Shown here piece after piece: positions 23,811 through 35,673 of a DNA stretch of 64,000 bases. Origin of the DNA: Tetracladium setigerum (lineage: Eukaryota; Ascomycota; Leotiomycetes; Helotiales); contig PZJY01000005.1 in assembly GCA_031472005.1 (NCBI GenBank), positions 3,224,001-3,288,000 on the forward strand, read 5' to 3'. The notes beneath the pieces are model-generated. The model ran no database searches. It saw only the letters and a program-made list of their open reading frames with translations, and had not been told where the DNA came from. A program made the position numbers and the translations under genes. Position 1 is the first letter of the stretch, and every line of letters begins with the position of its first letter.

Positions 23811-24442
23811 TCAAGGCGGTCTCCCGAAATCCCCATCCTCTCTCCTCGAGCCCTCCTCTACAATCCCTCTTGAACTCGAGTGTCCAACCCTCTTAAATCC
23901 CAATAACTCTCCCACCCTGATAGCAGACGGCGGAATGGGACATGCTGCTTCCTTGCCCTCTTTCGCCCTCCTACTCTGCTCATCCTGCTGCTCCGGATCT
24001 TTAAACCCCAATATCTCACCTACCAACCCTCCTGGTTTCGGAACCGGACATGAACGCTGTCCTCTCTTCTGCATACCACTACTTCCATCTCTCCTCCCCT
24101 CTCCCGCCTCTCCATCCGCTGCCCCATCATCCGAGACGACGAAATATCTCCCTGAATCGACTTTACTTCTAGACGACAAGCTTAGTCCACCCTCGATAGA
24201 ATCCGAACCGCCGCAATCACTACCGCTACCACTACCGGATTCTTCGACGATGATTTTTCTCCTTCGACGGCGCCCGTTGGAGTTTAATGATGTTGGGGAG
24301 CCGTCGTCGGCGAAGGGACCGCGGGGGCGGGGCAGGGGAGGACGTGAGGGAGGACGACGACGAAGAAGGAGGCGAAGACTGTGGTTGCGAAGAGGGAGGA
24401 TGTGAAGCGGGATTTGGGGTGGAGGGCTGGTGGGGCGCGCAT
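23811..24442 (-). CDS. Small single-TM protein with repeated CPxP...GExLGFK motifs, probable one-base gap
   Basis: Not assigned to a family with certainty. The ATG at 24442 opens MRAPPALHPKSRF followed by a hydrophobic stretch (LFATTVFASFFVVVLP) that looks like a membrane anchor or mitochondrial sorting signal. The frame then closes, but the next frame continues as GPFADDGS, five Arg, an acidic/Gly-Ser region and two copies of a motif: CPVPKPGGLVGEILGFK and CPIPPSAIRVGELLGFK. The two frames meet at a five-G run (24323-24327; C on the coding strand). One extra base gives a 210-residue protein. The motif repeat argues that the second frame is real coding sequence. A plausible role is a mitochondrial inner-membrane assembly factor; this is only a guess from shape. 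The plus-strand reading frame over the same DNA is a shadow. Confidence 0.5.
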
Positions 24443-25330
24443 TTTACAAGGTGGTGAAGGTTGAAGGGAGGAAGGTTGAGTAGGTAGGTAAGTAGGTAGA
24501 TAGGGGCTAGATGAGGAGGAAATGTGGTTAGTTTGATCTTGCAGACGTTGGAATTGAAGTGGGTGGGCATTGACTTGAATGGAATGAAATCGAGAGTTGT
24601 CTTTAGGAAAAGGGAGGACATACCAAAAACCACCTCCTACGACATCAGAAACCAATCAATTGAATCAATCAATCCTCTCACTCCCTATCTATCAATTGGC
24701 CCTACAATCGCGTCCCGAGAGAGTGCTGGTGGTCGTTCGAGTCGATTGTCGTTGCTCCCGAGGAAGTGGACTGATCCTAAAAATGAAGCTATCCAAGGTT
24801 CCCTCTATTGTGTCCCCACTTTAATCACAACCCCCTGTCCAATGCCGTCGCTGCAATTTCTACAGCATTTTTAAGCGCTATTTGTGGATCGCAGCATTCG
24901 CGGCTGTTAATAATAGACGCGGGATCGCGATAGAGCTGCTGCTTTTGCGCCCGCCCTTTCGAGCAAGCGGGAGCCAGCGACAGGCTAAAAATAAGCAACC
25001 CAGACAAGACAGAACAACTTTCACGACTTTTTTGAGATACCCCCGGTTTTCCTTTGATTGAGACCTTTTGATTGTTCCTTTTTTCCACGACTATTTGGCG
25101 CGGGTATTGTTGAGTGGGGTTTAGATTTCCGCAGGTAGACGCCAACGCGAAATCCGAGAGCTGAAGCTTCAAAGTCGCCTCCTCCGAGACAGACAGACTG
25201 AGAGTGGGCACGCGAGAAATTCAATCTGGAGACTGTTGCTGGACGAACAAGAATAATCACGCGACTGAACGGTGGATCTTTGAAGAGAGGCGGTTAAAGA
25301 GAGAAGGGAGAGAAAACGACGGCAGGCAGG
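24443..25330. other. Divergent promoter region
   Basis: Between the small TM protein and the phosphatase. No further gene seen. It holds a tandem TAGGTAGGTAAGTAGGTAG run at 24481-24500 and a GC-rich leader before the phosphatase ATG. Confidence 0.45.
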
Positions 25331-26750
25331 ATGAGTGATCTAGATAAGTAAGTTTGCGCCTCTGCGGCAAGATGGAGGGAAAATGCACCTTTCATTCCCA
25401 TCATTGTCTCTTCCCCTTCTCTCTTCTCACATATAGCGACTCCAGACTGACGATATACCACCAGAGCAATTGCACAACTGCGCGCATGCAGACCGATCCC
25501 AGAAGCACAAGTCCGAGAGCTATGTCATAAGGCGAGGAGCTGTTGATCGAGGAGGGGAATGTGGTTACGGTTACGGCACCTGTGACGATATGTGGAGATA
25601 TTCACGGACAGTTTCACGATCTCATGGAGTTGTTCAGAGTGGGTGGTGATGTACCTGATACGCAGTATCTCTTTATGGGTATGCTTCTAGAGATTGGATT
25701 TGGTGAGGGGGTGGAAAGAAAGCTAATGACCATCCAGGTGATTTCGTCGACAGAGGTTTCTACTCCCTCGAATCCTTCTTACTTCTCCTCTGTCTCAAGG
25801 TGCGTTACCCAGATCGCATGACACTCATCCGCGGAAATCACGAATCGAGACAAATCACTACCGTCTACGGTTTCTACGATGAATGCCTCCGCAAATATGG
25901 TTCCGCAAACGTCTGGAGATACTGCTGCGAAGTATTCGACTACCTCGCCCTCGGCGCAATCGTCCTCGGTGCTGCCTCTACCCTAGAACCATCCACCCAA
26001 GGCTCCGCCTCCAACACTCAAGAGTACATCAGCCCTGACACCGAAATCGAAGTCCTCAACGCCGAAGGTGGTCTAATAAGCCACGTCCCCCGTCGTCGCC
26101 CAGGCCAACAAGGTCCCTCCAAATCCTCTCATTCGCCCGATCGCCAAGGTCCCCCAGGCTCTGGCGCCTCAGGACACAGCTCAGGCTCAAGCGGAAATCC
26201 CACCGGTGCCATCCTCTGCGTTCACGGCGGTCTATCGCCTCTCATCGACAGCGTCGACAAGATCCGTCTTCTAGATCGCAAGCAAGAAGTCCCCCACGAA
26301 GGCGCAATGTGCGATCTCCTCTGGTCCGACCCCGACGACGTCGATGGCTGGGGACTTTCACCCCGCGGCGCAGGCTTCCTCTTCGGCGCCGACATCGTCA
26401 AGGTCTTCAACCACGCCAATGATCTCTCGCTCATCGCTCGCGCGCATCAACTTGTCATGGAGGGGTTCAAGGAGATGTTCAACAACTCCATTGTCACCGT
26501 CTGGTCTGCACCGAATTATTGCTATCGATGTGGAAACGTGGCGGCGATTTTGGAGCTGGGTGAGGAAGGGGGTGGGGAAGGTGTGATTATGAGAAGTAAT
26601 GGCGAGGTGGGTAGGAGTGATGGAGGCATGAGGGAGAAGGAGAGGACGCTGATGGCTGGGCCGGCGAGGAGGTATAGGGTTTTCCAGGCGGCGCCCCAGG
26701 ATTCGAGAGGAATGCCTGCGAAGAAGCCTGTTGCCGATTATTTCCTTTGA
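25331..26750 (+). CDS. PP2A-like Ser/Thr phosphatase catalytic subunit (PP4/Ppg1 class), frameshifted
   Basis: Metal-dependent protein phosphatase. Exons 25331-25347, 25465-25678 and 25738-26750. All PPP marks are present: GDIHG (about 50), GDFVDRG (78), GNHE (110), the HGGLSP loop, RAHQ and SAPNYCYRCGN, and the carboxymethylation tail PVADYFL. The DYFL end and sequence place it in the PP4/Ppg1 branch. Between AIV (about 153) and ILCVHGG (about 236) lies an 80-residue Ser/Gly/Pro-rich insert inside the catalytic fold, plus a second Gly/Glu-rich insert of about 30 residues before YRVFQAAPQ. The total is 1244 nt, one short. At 25531-25539 GCGAGGAGC gives KARSC-stop, whereas one extra G gives the family sequence KARELLIEEG and 414 aa. 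A broken copy of this conserved enzyme is unlikely, so an assembly slip is favoured. Confidence 0.88.
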
Positions 26751-27293
26751 ACGATTGTAGTTTGAGAACTTTGATGGAAGATGGTGGGGATGGAGATTAT
26801 GAGCCATGGGTTTTGCTATGAATGACTGACTGGGCGTTTTTATATTTTTATTTATTTTCTTTCGTGGTATGACGAAAACATGAACGTTTGAGCACTTTAA
26901 GAATGTAGAGGAAGGAGAGAGAGAGTCGAATCGTTCTCTGTATAACAGGATATGATATCAAGAAGAAAGGCAAAGACAGAAAAAAAATAGTTGAAATATA
27001 TTTTTCTAGTCATTCACGATGAGTCTCTCGCCTGGTTCTTTTTTTCCTTTGCTCATAATTATGTCTTTGGGAGAGAAGGAGAGAGAATGAGATTCCATAA
27101 ATAACCCTCCCATCTCACATCTTCATCTCACACTTTTAGCATTTCAAAAGGTTCGTGGCGGCAGATGCTCGTTTTTCACTTTCCAATTAATACTTCCGTT
27201 ATAGCGCAGCGCCGACTAACGTTTCGCGAAGTATCATTCTGGTGATGGCAATTTCTGCTCTCGTTACACTTTGCAACTACTCGTTTATTAATT
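26751..27293. other. Convergent 3' flank
   Basis: AT-rich 3' region of the phosphatase gene and of the minus-strand orphan gene. Nothing else seen. Confidence 0.5.
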
Positions 27294-27947
27294 TTATCGT
27301 TTTAGATTGAGGCTCTCTGACCTTGAGGGTTTATTTTCCTCGGTTGCAGCATCGATTAGCACTCGTTCGATTTCTTTAGCTCGGTATAGTAGGTCGTCTG
27401 TTGCATGGGGCTCATTTCTTTCAGGCACCACGACTGTCTCAATCACGTCTTTCAGACTTAGTCTTCTCTCAGTGTTGATCATAACAGTTTTTGCCGTCCT
27501 TCCATTTGGAACATAATACGACATGGACTTTGCGCAATTAAACAGACCTATCTCCATAAACGCGGGGAAAGGGGTGGGGGATTTCCACCTTGCATTTACA
27601 GGTATTCACAATTCCAAGACAGCCAATCTCCACGATAAGTACTCCACGAGCGTGTGTGAAGCCTAACGCCGATATTGTCTCGAAACCCCCTTCATGTCCG
27701 TCTTGGAGAAATCTGGTAACAATCTTCCAAGTTGCAGCTGCATTTCGTACATTGCATCCAGTAATATACGTCAGCTCCATCTAGTCGGTGATAATATCGT
27801 CATACCTGAAAAGCGCCTGATTTGCTGGTCGGTGATAGGAGATAGAACCTCGCTTATTCTGAGGTCAGAAAATCAACACGGGAGTGGTCACTCTTCAGGC
27901 TGCCAGTATGTATCGGAGTTTATCATTGCGTATTGAGCATTATCCAT
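27294..27947 (-). CDS. Orphan protein of about 166 aa (multi-exon model)
   Basis: Not recognised. A four-exon model, 27947-27892, 27858-27806, 27737-27600 and 27547-27294, is open throughout and totals 501 nt. It starts MDNAQYAMINSDTYW and includes ATWKIVTRFLQDGHEGG, VLIVEIGCLGIVNTC and a C-terminal helix-rich part (DDLLYRAKEIERVLIDAA). Introns 2 and 3 have acceptable sites (GTATGA/GCAG, GTAAAT/ATAG). Intron 1 would be only 33 nt, short even for fungi, so the first exon is doubtful. Support rests on frame continuity across three introns only. Confidence 0.4.
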
Positions 27948-28042
27948 CCTGAATTTGGTTTGCAGGTTGGGGGCCGGTGCCAAGTGGTTTGAGTGATGTA
28001 GTTGTGATGCTGGAAAACTTGAATTCGCATAAAGCTGAGATG

Positions 28043-28050
28043 TATATAAA
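28043..28050 (+). promoter_or_regulatory. TATA box of the SDR gene
   Basis: TATATAAA, about 170 bp before the SDR start codon, followed by a CT/A-rich leader. Confidence 0.55.
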
Positions 28051-28218
28051 TTGAACACTCTCTCCGGTTTAGACCAGTTCTTCTTCCACATCACTCTCAA
28101 CATTAACTACACCATACAAAACTTGCCCTTCATCAATCAATCTTCAATATTCTACAGCCAAACAAACAATCTTCGGAAAACCAACAACAAACCGAAATTT
28201 ACAACCAGAACTCTCAAG

Positions 28219-29149
28219 ATGACATCCACGACTCCCCGCATCTGGCTCATCTCAGGCGCCAACACTGGATTTGGTCTAGAACTAACCCTCAAGGCGCTCT
28301 CAGAGGGCGAAAAGGTCGTTGCTGCCGTTCGAAATCCCTCCAATATTCCTAACGAACTCAAACATCCCGATGTGAAAGTCTTGGCTTTTGATCTCGGCTG
28401 GGATCAAGAAAGAATCAATACTTTCGCTGCCGATGTTTTCGCTGCCTGGGGGAGATTAGATGTGTTGGTGAACATGGCAGCTTATGCTTATACCGGTGCT
28501 ATAGAGGAATCTACGTATGTCTCTCACGCCCTTTTCATGTGTACACACGGCTCTTTACTTACGATTGAAATACAGCGACGAAGATCTTAAAAAACAATAT
28601 GATATCAATGTATTCAGTCCCATCCGCATAATCCGCGCCGTCCTCCCCACCTTACGCGCCCAAGGCTCAGGTATAATTGTCAATCTCTCCTCCCTCGGCG
28701 GCATTCACTCTTACCCAGGCAACGGCATGTACTGCTCCACCAAATTCGCCATCGAGAGTCTCACATTCGCTCTCGCCGAAGAAATCGCCCCTTTTGGTCT
28801 CCGCGCCGTGGTAGTCCAGCCTGGCTATTTCCGAACCGAGTTCTTGAAGAACCCTACGGCAGGATTGACTTCGGCAAAGAAGATGGATGTGTATGATGGA
28901 ACCCCTGCCGGAGATGCGAGAGAGGCGATTCCGAAGTATAATGGACGACAGCCGGGGGATCCAAAGAAGGGTGCGATTAGAATGTGGGAGGGGATTACTG
29001 GGGAAGGTTTGGCGAAAGGGAAGAAGTTGTTGTTGAGGATTCCTATGGGAAATGATACGGGTGCTATGCTGAGGAGTAAAGGGGAGGAGTATTTGGACAC
29101 GGCGGATGAGTGGGAGGATGTTTGGAGTAGTACTGATATTGTGGAGTAA
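28219..29149 (+). CDS. Short-chain dehydrogenase/reductase
   Basis: NAD(P)-dependent oxidoreductase of the classical SDR type. Exons 28219-28514 and 28576-29149 give 289 aa with no frame problem. The nucleotide-binding motif is SGANTGFG near residue 11-18; VNMAAYA corresponds to the NNAG element. The active-site set is Ser in IIVNLSSLGG and Y-x-x-x-K in YCSTK, with PGYFRTEF after it. The intron splits a Thr codon after AIEES. The substrate is unknown. The first ATG in good context (AAGATGAC) after the TATA box at 28043 was chosen; the upstream open frame has no ATG needed for the fold. Confidence 0.9.
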
Positions 29150-29679
29150 GTGGAGGATTGAGTGAGTGAGTGGGTGTGAATCTGTGATCGATGTATGAAA
29201 GTGTTAGATAGATGTAAATTGATTTGGGATTGACGGAAAGAATTGAAGTTCAGCGATGCTTCTAAGTTTTGTCAAAAGAAAATTAAAAGTGCTTTGATAT
29301 TGCTGCTTTCAGGCGACTTCATTCGATGGGTTCTAGTTCCATGGAACAAGCGAAATTCAAGAAAAGGCGTCCTTTCGACAACTAGGAGAACATTTACTCA
29401 AGAAACTCTGCTTTCAATAAGGTGTATTCTTCTCAAGGAAACTTCCGCGATATATCAGACTCCTTGAGTTTTGGGCACGAACCAGGGATCACACTACGAG
29501 AGTACCAGTTCATTTGTATTTCAACATGTCTTCGTCTATTTCATTTCACACTATTCATTCAGCCTCGAAAATTGAAAACACTTAAGAGATTACCACTAAA
29601 TAATTAAACCAAATACCACAGTAACCGTAAATGCTAGTCGTTGACTTGCACGCACCATAAAATTAAAGACCAGATCAAC
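29150..29679. other. Convergent 3' flank
   Basis: Between the ends of the SDR and the 1209-residue orphan gene. Nothing recognised. Confidence 0.5.
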
Positions 29680-32600
29680 TCAATATTCAAAGCCTGTGCC
29701 GGAAATATTATCATATATTTCACGTCCTCTATAAATGTCATCCTCTAGCCACTCAGTTTGGGTTTCGAATTCCGCGGCGACCGTGATCTTGTCCGCAAGA
29801 GCCTCCCACCTCCTGCGATTCTCAGCATGAGCTTGCTTCTGCAGCTCCTTTACTTTTTCGGACTCTAATAAGTGAATTGTTTTCGCATCCGCACTAGCAG
29901 AATCCGGCAGAGACTTTAATGACCTTGGAATAGTGACGGTAGCTACATCAGCTGGAGTGATGATGTCTTTAGCCCGCTTTTCAAGAAACTCGTTGACACC
30001 TTTAGACCATCCTTGACGTCTGAGGTACTCAGATGTTCTTACGCCCTCCTTCCTTGCTATCGCCTTGATGCCTTCCTTAAGAGCCTTCATGTATGCTGTT
30101 CTTTGATAATCCAACTCCTCTTCCTTGGCGGTCATGTCTCCGGTAGATTTCTTTGGCGTCTCCTCTTTCATCTGGGAGTTGAGATACGCTCCAACACTGT
30201 CAAAGCCTTCTCTGCGAACGTAATCCGACGGGGTCATATTCTCGGTCTGGGCTCGATTTTCGAGGGATTCCCTCCTCTCTTCAAGCTGCCTTTGGAACTT
30301 GATGGATTCTAACCGTGCCAACTCAACGGCTCGTGCTTCCTCCTGCTCTCTAAGCGCCGTGTCGAAACTTTGGGCTTTCCCTTTGTCTTCTCTGCGTTTT
30401 GAAGCATCAGCTTTCTCTCTGGCGAGCTTTTCGCGGTCCCGACGCAACTTTTCCAAAAAGACTTCTTTTGCGGTCGGTTTTGGTTTCCTTCCGGATGCTT
30501 CCTCTTCTTTTTGAGCGGCCTCTTTAGCTACAAGACCAGCCGCCTGCCTTTTCTCATATTCTTCTCTCCTTCGTCTGTTCTCGTCGTCCTCGCTGCCTGC
30601 GCCTTTTCTGTTCCTCTCATCCGCTCCCCTCCTTGATTTGGCAACGTATCCATCCGTGTTCGCTTGACTTCCAGGTCGCTTCGGTCCAGTGATTTGAACG
30701 CCTGCCCCTTCAATCCTTGCCTTCGCTGCGATATATTGCTCAATCTCCGAGATTGGGTATAAAAAGTCAGGTTTAATAGGATTTATGCCCTTGAGCACTC
30801 TTTCCTCGTTTTTCGCTTTAATCTTCTTGTCGGTTTCTTTCTTGGCCCTTGCATACTGTTGATGATATTCCTTGATGATTTCTTCATGTTCAGATTCAGG
30901 CTTGTCGAGTATCCTCGCAGCAATCTGTTTCTCATGTTTTATATTCTCACTTTGCCACTTCTGGGAATCTGCAGCCATTTCTGCTCCATATCTTGCTACG
31001 AGTGCTTCATCGTCCGATTTAATTTTCTTTGCTCCGGGAGGATGATTGCCATCATCATCGACGGCCTTCCTCTTGGATTTTTGGGAAGCAGCATCCCTTT
31101 CAGCCTTCCTTTTCACCATTTCATCCTTATGTTTCCGAAACTCGTCGTCTCTCATAGTCTTGACCACGAGAAATTGCTGCGCAATGATCTCTTTCGAGTG
31201 ATCGGACCAAAAATTTGTCGCTTCATGGACAGCGGCGTCCACTCCAGACTTTGCAACAGGGTGTTGTCCCAACCAATTCGCACCGCCTTCTGGATATATT
31301 GCTCCACGAGAGCGATTGTCAATTTCATTCTGGCGACGTCGTGCTTCTGTCTTCACGACAAGATATTCCAATTCATCTCGCGGAGAAGCAAATGATAGGG
31401 CCAAAGAGCCAAATTTTCCATCCCAGGAAGGAGCAGGGGCTAGAGCATATGCTGTCTCTGCGGCACTCTTTATCAGAAGAAGTCAACTTAACGCATTAAA
31501 AGTACTTACTCGGAACTTCATTGTCTTTCCCCTCCAACGACGTACGCTGATAACTTTCCCAGAGGCTATCATCGTACAAATCATCACCCGTTTTCTCTCT
31601 CTCCAACCGCTCCTTAATTTTCTCCCTCCATACATCACCGGCAGGCATGCCAGCGTACCTCCACCCTGGCATTGCCCTCAAAGTTGCCCAGCTGTCTGTG
31701 TACGTGGGCTTCGAATCGAACACCAAATGACTACAGTCACCATGCCTGCGCCCTTTGACGCCCCACCAAAACGCAACTTGGGACCCAGGACATTCGATAA
31801 TGGCAAAACTCGGTAATGGGCCAGCCGCGTATCCTTTCTTAACTTCCATGCCATTCACAAGAACCGTTCCACCATGCAAATTCGTGAGGAAATACTGCGC
31901 TTCCGACACCTCTTTCTTCTTCTCATCCCTCCAATTCTTTGAATCCACAGGGAACAGTTCATCCTTCTTCCGAGGCGGCGATTCGAATTGTGCATCATCT
32001 CTGTATTTCAAGGGGGGAGGTGGTAGCAGTCTACTGGGTACATCCCTTTTCCACCTCTGGTCCGAGTTAACATACCACGGATCATCCGGTTGCATAATTC
32101 TGCGTTCAAGTCGCGGGAATTCATCTTCCAAGTCCACTGTCTCAACCTCGGTCTCATCGGCTGTCCGGCCCTGCTTCATTCCATCTGCTGGCACGCGTAA
32201 TACACGGCGGATGTCGAGTGGGAAAGTGCCTACATTTGTCCAGCCGTAGCTTTCGAGGAGAGGATCACGGAAGTCATCGCCGTAGACCGTTTGGTTGGTG
32301 ATGAGACGAAGGTCTTGGGGAGTGGAAGGAGAAGCGACGAGGGGGCGCATGGGCATATTGAAAATGGTGGAGGTGACACCGTCCCATTTCAAATGCTTCC
32401 TATATTCGGGGTATTTCCTACTAGTCTTGGTCTGGGTGTATACATATTTCGGGCGGAGGCACTAATTTGGCAAATTAGGGTCTGCTCAACGACACGGGGT
32501 AGGAGAAGAGAAATAAATACTAACGGGGAAGGGACTTCGTCCACAATCAACACCCCCATCAACCCATCTATTATATCCAGTTTGATCGGCTACACCCCCA

Positions 32601-33424
32601 GCAGCTTGTTCCTTGAACCAAGCTTCGGCAGGCTCATCGATTCCGCATGATGGGTTTCGCGGTTCCTCGCCAAGTCGCTTGGGTCGCCAGATGGTATTTT
32701 CCACATTATCTGCCCAATCGACATGAATGTCAATGTCTTCCTCTGGCGTAACAAACTCTTTCAGTTTTTTCATAGGCAAGAAGCCCCCTCCTTGGCTGAT
32801 AGGACCCGATTCTTCAAGATTAGCTTCAAAAGTAGCTGCCCACTGTTCGTGCGTAGGCCACTTGGGATTGAAAACCTTCCATTTTTTTCCTTTTTCATCT
32901 GTGATACTTTCCCATTCATCTGGTCCGCCATAGGCTCTGGCATTGCTGGGTTTGTTGAATGATTCTTTTATGCGAAGGTACTCGCTGCCAAGCCAAGATT
33001 TGTTGACACGTCCTTCAATATAATACCCGTGCCAGAGATCAAAAGCACGTTTCCAAGATGCCCAAATCTCGGGACCGTTTGTTGGTGGGCCTTTGGGAAA
33101 TATTTCTTCTTGCTTCGTTAGATCATCGTCTTCGGGGTTGGCGCCTGGTAGCGATGGCTTTGTAGCACGAGGCAAAGGACTGGGACCACAGAGATATTCT
33201 TTGATTTTAAGGAGATTCCCCGGTGTGATATATTCTACTAGTGGAGATGCAATTGGCGTTTTGGGAACAGGAAGAATAGCAATGTGTCCAGCGCATTCAT
33301 TTGCTTTAGATTCAACCGCTGGAGCGTTGAGGGGTGACAGGTCGTAGATGGGAGACTGTTTGGGATCTGACGAGGACAATCCAGGACGAGATGAACTCTC
33401 TAGACTTGACAGTTGGTCATCCAT
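29680..33424 (-). CDS. Large orphan protein, about 1209 aa
   Basis: Not recognised. Three exons, 33424-32525, 32461-31510 and 31457-29680, add to 3630 nt with continuous frame. The first intron is GTTAGT to TTAG, the second GTAAGT to CGCAG. The N-terminal third has Trp-rich sequence (EIWASWKRAFDLWHGYY, WDGVTSTIFNMP). The middle holds a compact hydrophobic block with YFLTNLHGGTVLVNGMEV and FAIIECPGSQVAFWWG. The C-terminal half is highly charged, rich in Lys/Glu/Arg with KRKAVDDD and predicted coiled coils, and ends GTGFEY. Basic KKIK/KRK clusters suggest a nuclear location; that is inference. No catalytic motif was found. It may be restricted to related fungi. Confidence 0.75.
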
Positions 33425-34106
33425 TACAGCCAGTCGTGTTTCGATGAGTTAGAGATGGGTATAGTTGAAAACTGGTACGTGGAAGGCGATGCAATTGTGC
33501 GTAATGGGACTTTCCACGAGCGCAAGAGAAAAGAAGTACATTGATGAAAGACGAATTGCAAGCCCATAAACAGTTCATCTGCGAAGAGATAAAGGGAACG
33601 TAGGAAATTTCTTTGTGGTTATTGTTGAAATCTGGGACCAAGTCCGGATGCGGCAAGTTCAAGGAACACATAATCGTCAACCTATTGTTCCTATGCACAT
33701 ACCCAAGAAACAAAGAAACGTTGAATACACCAATTAGATGACTCTGTTTCATCTTCTCAAGTCAAAACAAAGCGGTAAATTAGATCAGCCGCCTAGGACT
33801 CGTCTTTGCGGTGAAGTTTGAGATTTGCGCTTCAATAACCTTGTTACTAACAAATGCCACGACCATTGTCTTTTATTCTTCCTTTGTGTGATGGAAGAGA
33901 GACCACCTATAGCCCTTTACTGAACGTGGCCACCACTTTGTATTGTTACCTTTCGAGGATTTACACAAAGTAAGACGCCCTCCAACTTCTGCCAGCAATC
34001 ACTTTTTGAGAATATTTTGCGAGTCCAGGGTGTTTGCCAGTTGGACCATCTGATACGGAAATTGCTGGTTCAAATTCCTTGGGATCCGTTTCCCTTTCTT
34101 GCAGTA
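33425..34106. other. Intergenic
   Basis: Upstream region of the 1209-residue orphan and 3' flank of the bZIP gene. No gene seen. Confidence 0.5.
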
Positions 34107-34979
34107 TCAAGAACCAACCCCAGCAATATCCTTGTACCGACCCATAACATTAAAAACGAGAGCATTGTCGACTTCACAATCCAAACCGGGTAAACACCCC
34201 AGCTCTTCCCTGATAATCAAAGGATCACCTCCCGCCATTGTGGTGATCATGTCGGTAGCAAATATGCAGCTGTTTGCGGCAATGGGGTCATTGTACTCGG
34301 AATAGCTTCTGCTTTGGGTACAGGACCTAATAGAGTCGTTGTACGGCGACTGATTGCCAGGTTCGGAGTGTGGTAATTCCAACGGCTGGCTCAAATGTAG
34401 CAAAGGGGGTTGTGAGCCAGTAGGCAAGAGAGATTTGGCGGCGCGATTGTGGAGGGGAGAGGGTTTTGGATGACCAGACCTCGAGGAGACAGGGGCAAGC
34501 TGCATGGCTCGAGCTATAGACCTTGGCTGTAGACTTGAAATTCCAATACTGTCGCCATCGCCATAATAGTCCGTCGATGATGCATTCTTCGGACAGCATC
34601 TCTTTTCCCCGAGCATCTGCTCAAGTTCATCCACAGCCCCCCTCTCTCGTACACCCTGCCCCTCTACCGCATTTATCATAGAACCAGAGTGCAAAAAAGC
34701 AGCAATATCCTCCTTCGAAATTCCATTTAGCAGCAATAACTCCCTCAATCTCCTGTTCTCGTCCGCCACCCTCCGAGCTGCCAATTGTATCTCTGATGAA
34801 GCCTCAGCGCCATTGAGTTCGCATTGTCGCAGTCTTGCTTCTACATCTTGGAGGTGGTCTTTCCGCCGGGCTCGAGATCTTCGCTGGTTTTCGCGGATCC
34901 GGGGGTTGTTGGGCTTTTCTTGTTGCATTATTGTGAGGGCGAGGAAGGGATGGGGTTGGATATGTGCCAGGGTGCTCAT
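34107..34979 (-). CDS. bZIP transcription factor
   Basis: Single-exon gene, 290 aa from the ATG at 34979 or 273 aa from an internal ATG at 34928. The DNA-binding basic region is NPRIRENQRRSRARRKDHLQ, carrying the N-x4-R-x-R pattern of fungal bZIP proteins, followed by a short leucine-zipper helix (VEARLRQCE, NRRLRELLLLNG). The C-terminal part has a Ser/Pro-rich region, and CIFATDMITTMAGG and CEVDNALVFNVM near the end, a layout seen in many pezizomycete bZIP regulators of unknown target. It acts in the nucleus; targets cannot be told from sequence. Confidence 0.88.
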   Translation of the reverse strand: MSTLAHIQPHPFLALTIMQQEKPNNPRIRENQRRSRARRKDHLQDVEARLRQCELNGAEASSEIQLAARRVADENRRLRELLLLNGISKEDIAAFLHSGSMINAVEGQGVRERGAVDELEQMLGEKRCCPKNASSTDYYGDGDSIGISSLQPRSIARAMQLAPVSSRSGHPKPSPLHNRAAKSLLPTGSQPPLLHLSQPLELPHSEPGNQSPYNDSIRSCTQSRSYSEYNDPIAANSCIFATDMITTMAGGDPLIIREELGCLPGLDCEVDNALVFNVMGRYKDIAGVGS

Positions 34980-35673
34980 GTACAATTGTTACCAAGAGGC
35001 TTGGCTCTTTTGGAGAAACTTGTCTGCCTTGCCTAACGCCAAAATTGGCAGCATCTTTATTGAATCCACAAGAGCTGAAGGAACAGGGTTTGGATATTCG
35101 TCCATGGTACTGTATTGTAAAGGAGATGATTACGATCACAAAAATCATATCCAATCCATATTTAATTCACAACCACATTACATTCCCAAGCCGCCACCCA
35201 GCCATGTAATTTTTATCATCGTTTTATTCATCTATCTATCAAGAAAAAAAAACAAAAAGAAAGCAGAAAACAGCTCTCAAAAACTCTGCTGCTCTAGTTA
35301 CAAAGAAGAAGGGTATATGCAGCGCAGCCCTGTAACGCCAATTTTTCCATCCATACTTTCGTTTCGTTGTTCTCATTCTTTCCATATGCTGCCCAGAAGA
35401 GAAAAGATAAACAAAACATCAAACAGCAAAAGAGAAAAAAAAAAAATCCCGCCACCACCCAAAGTCACAATTTAAACGCCCATGATGTATTTGACAGGAG
35501 AAACAGAAAAGAAAAAGAGGCAAAAGGACGCGCTGAACATCTTTTAGGGTAGATGCTTTCTTAGGGGTTTTTGATGGGATTTGTGCCATGCATGCCCATG
35601 ATGTAGAAAAAGGTGTAGAAGCAAAATGAATGCAAGCTATCTCAAAACCCAAATGCGCCGACGGTCTCTTCAA
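34980..35673. other. Intergenic
   Basis: Promoter of the bZIP gene and 3' flank of the SUN-domain gene, with A-rich runs at 35246-35275 and 35429-35450. No gene seen. Confidence 0.5.

Noticed and set aside
23626..24405. 259-codon plus-strand frame
   Set aside because: Ser/Pro-rich shadow of the minus-strand small TM protein, whose duplicated motifs are the better coding signal.
34060..34085. GGTTCAAATTCC as tRNA B box
   Set aside because: No matching stems, no A box and no acceptor pairing nearby.
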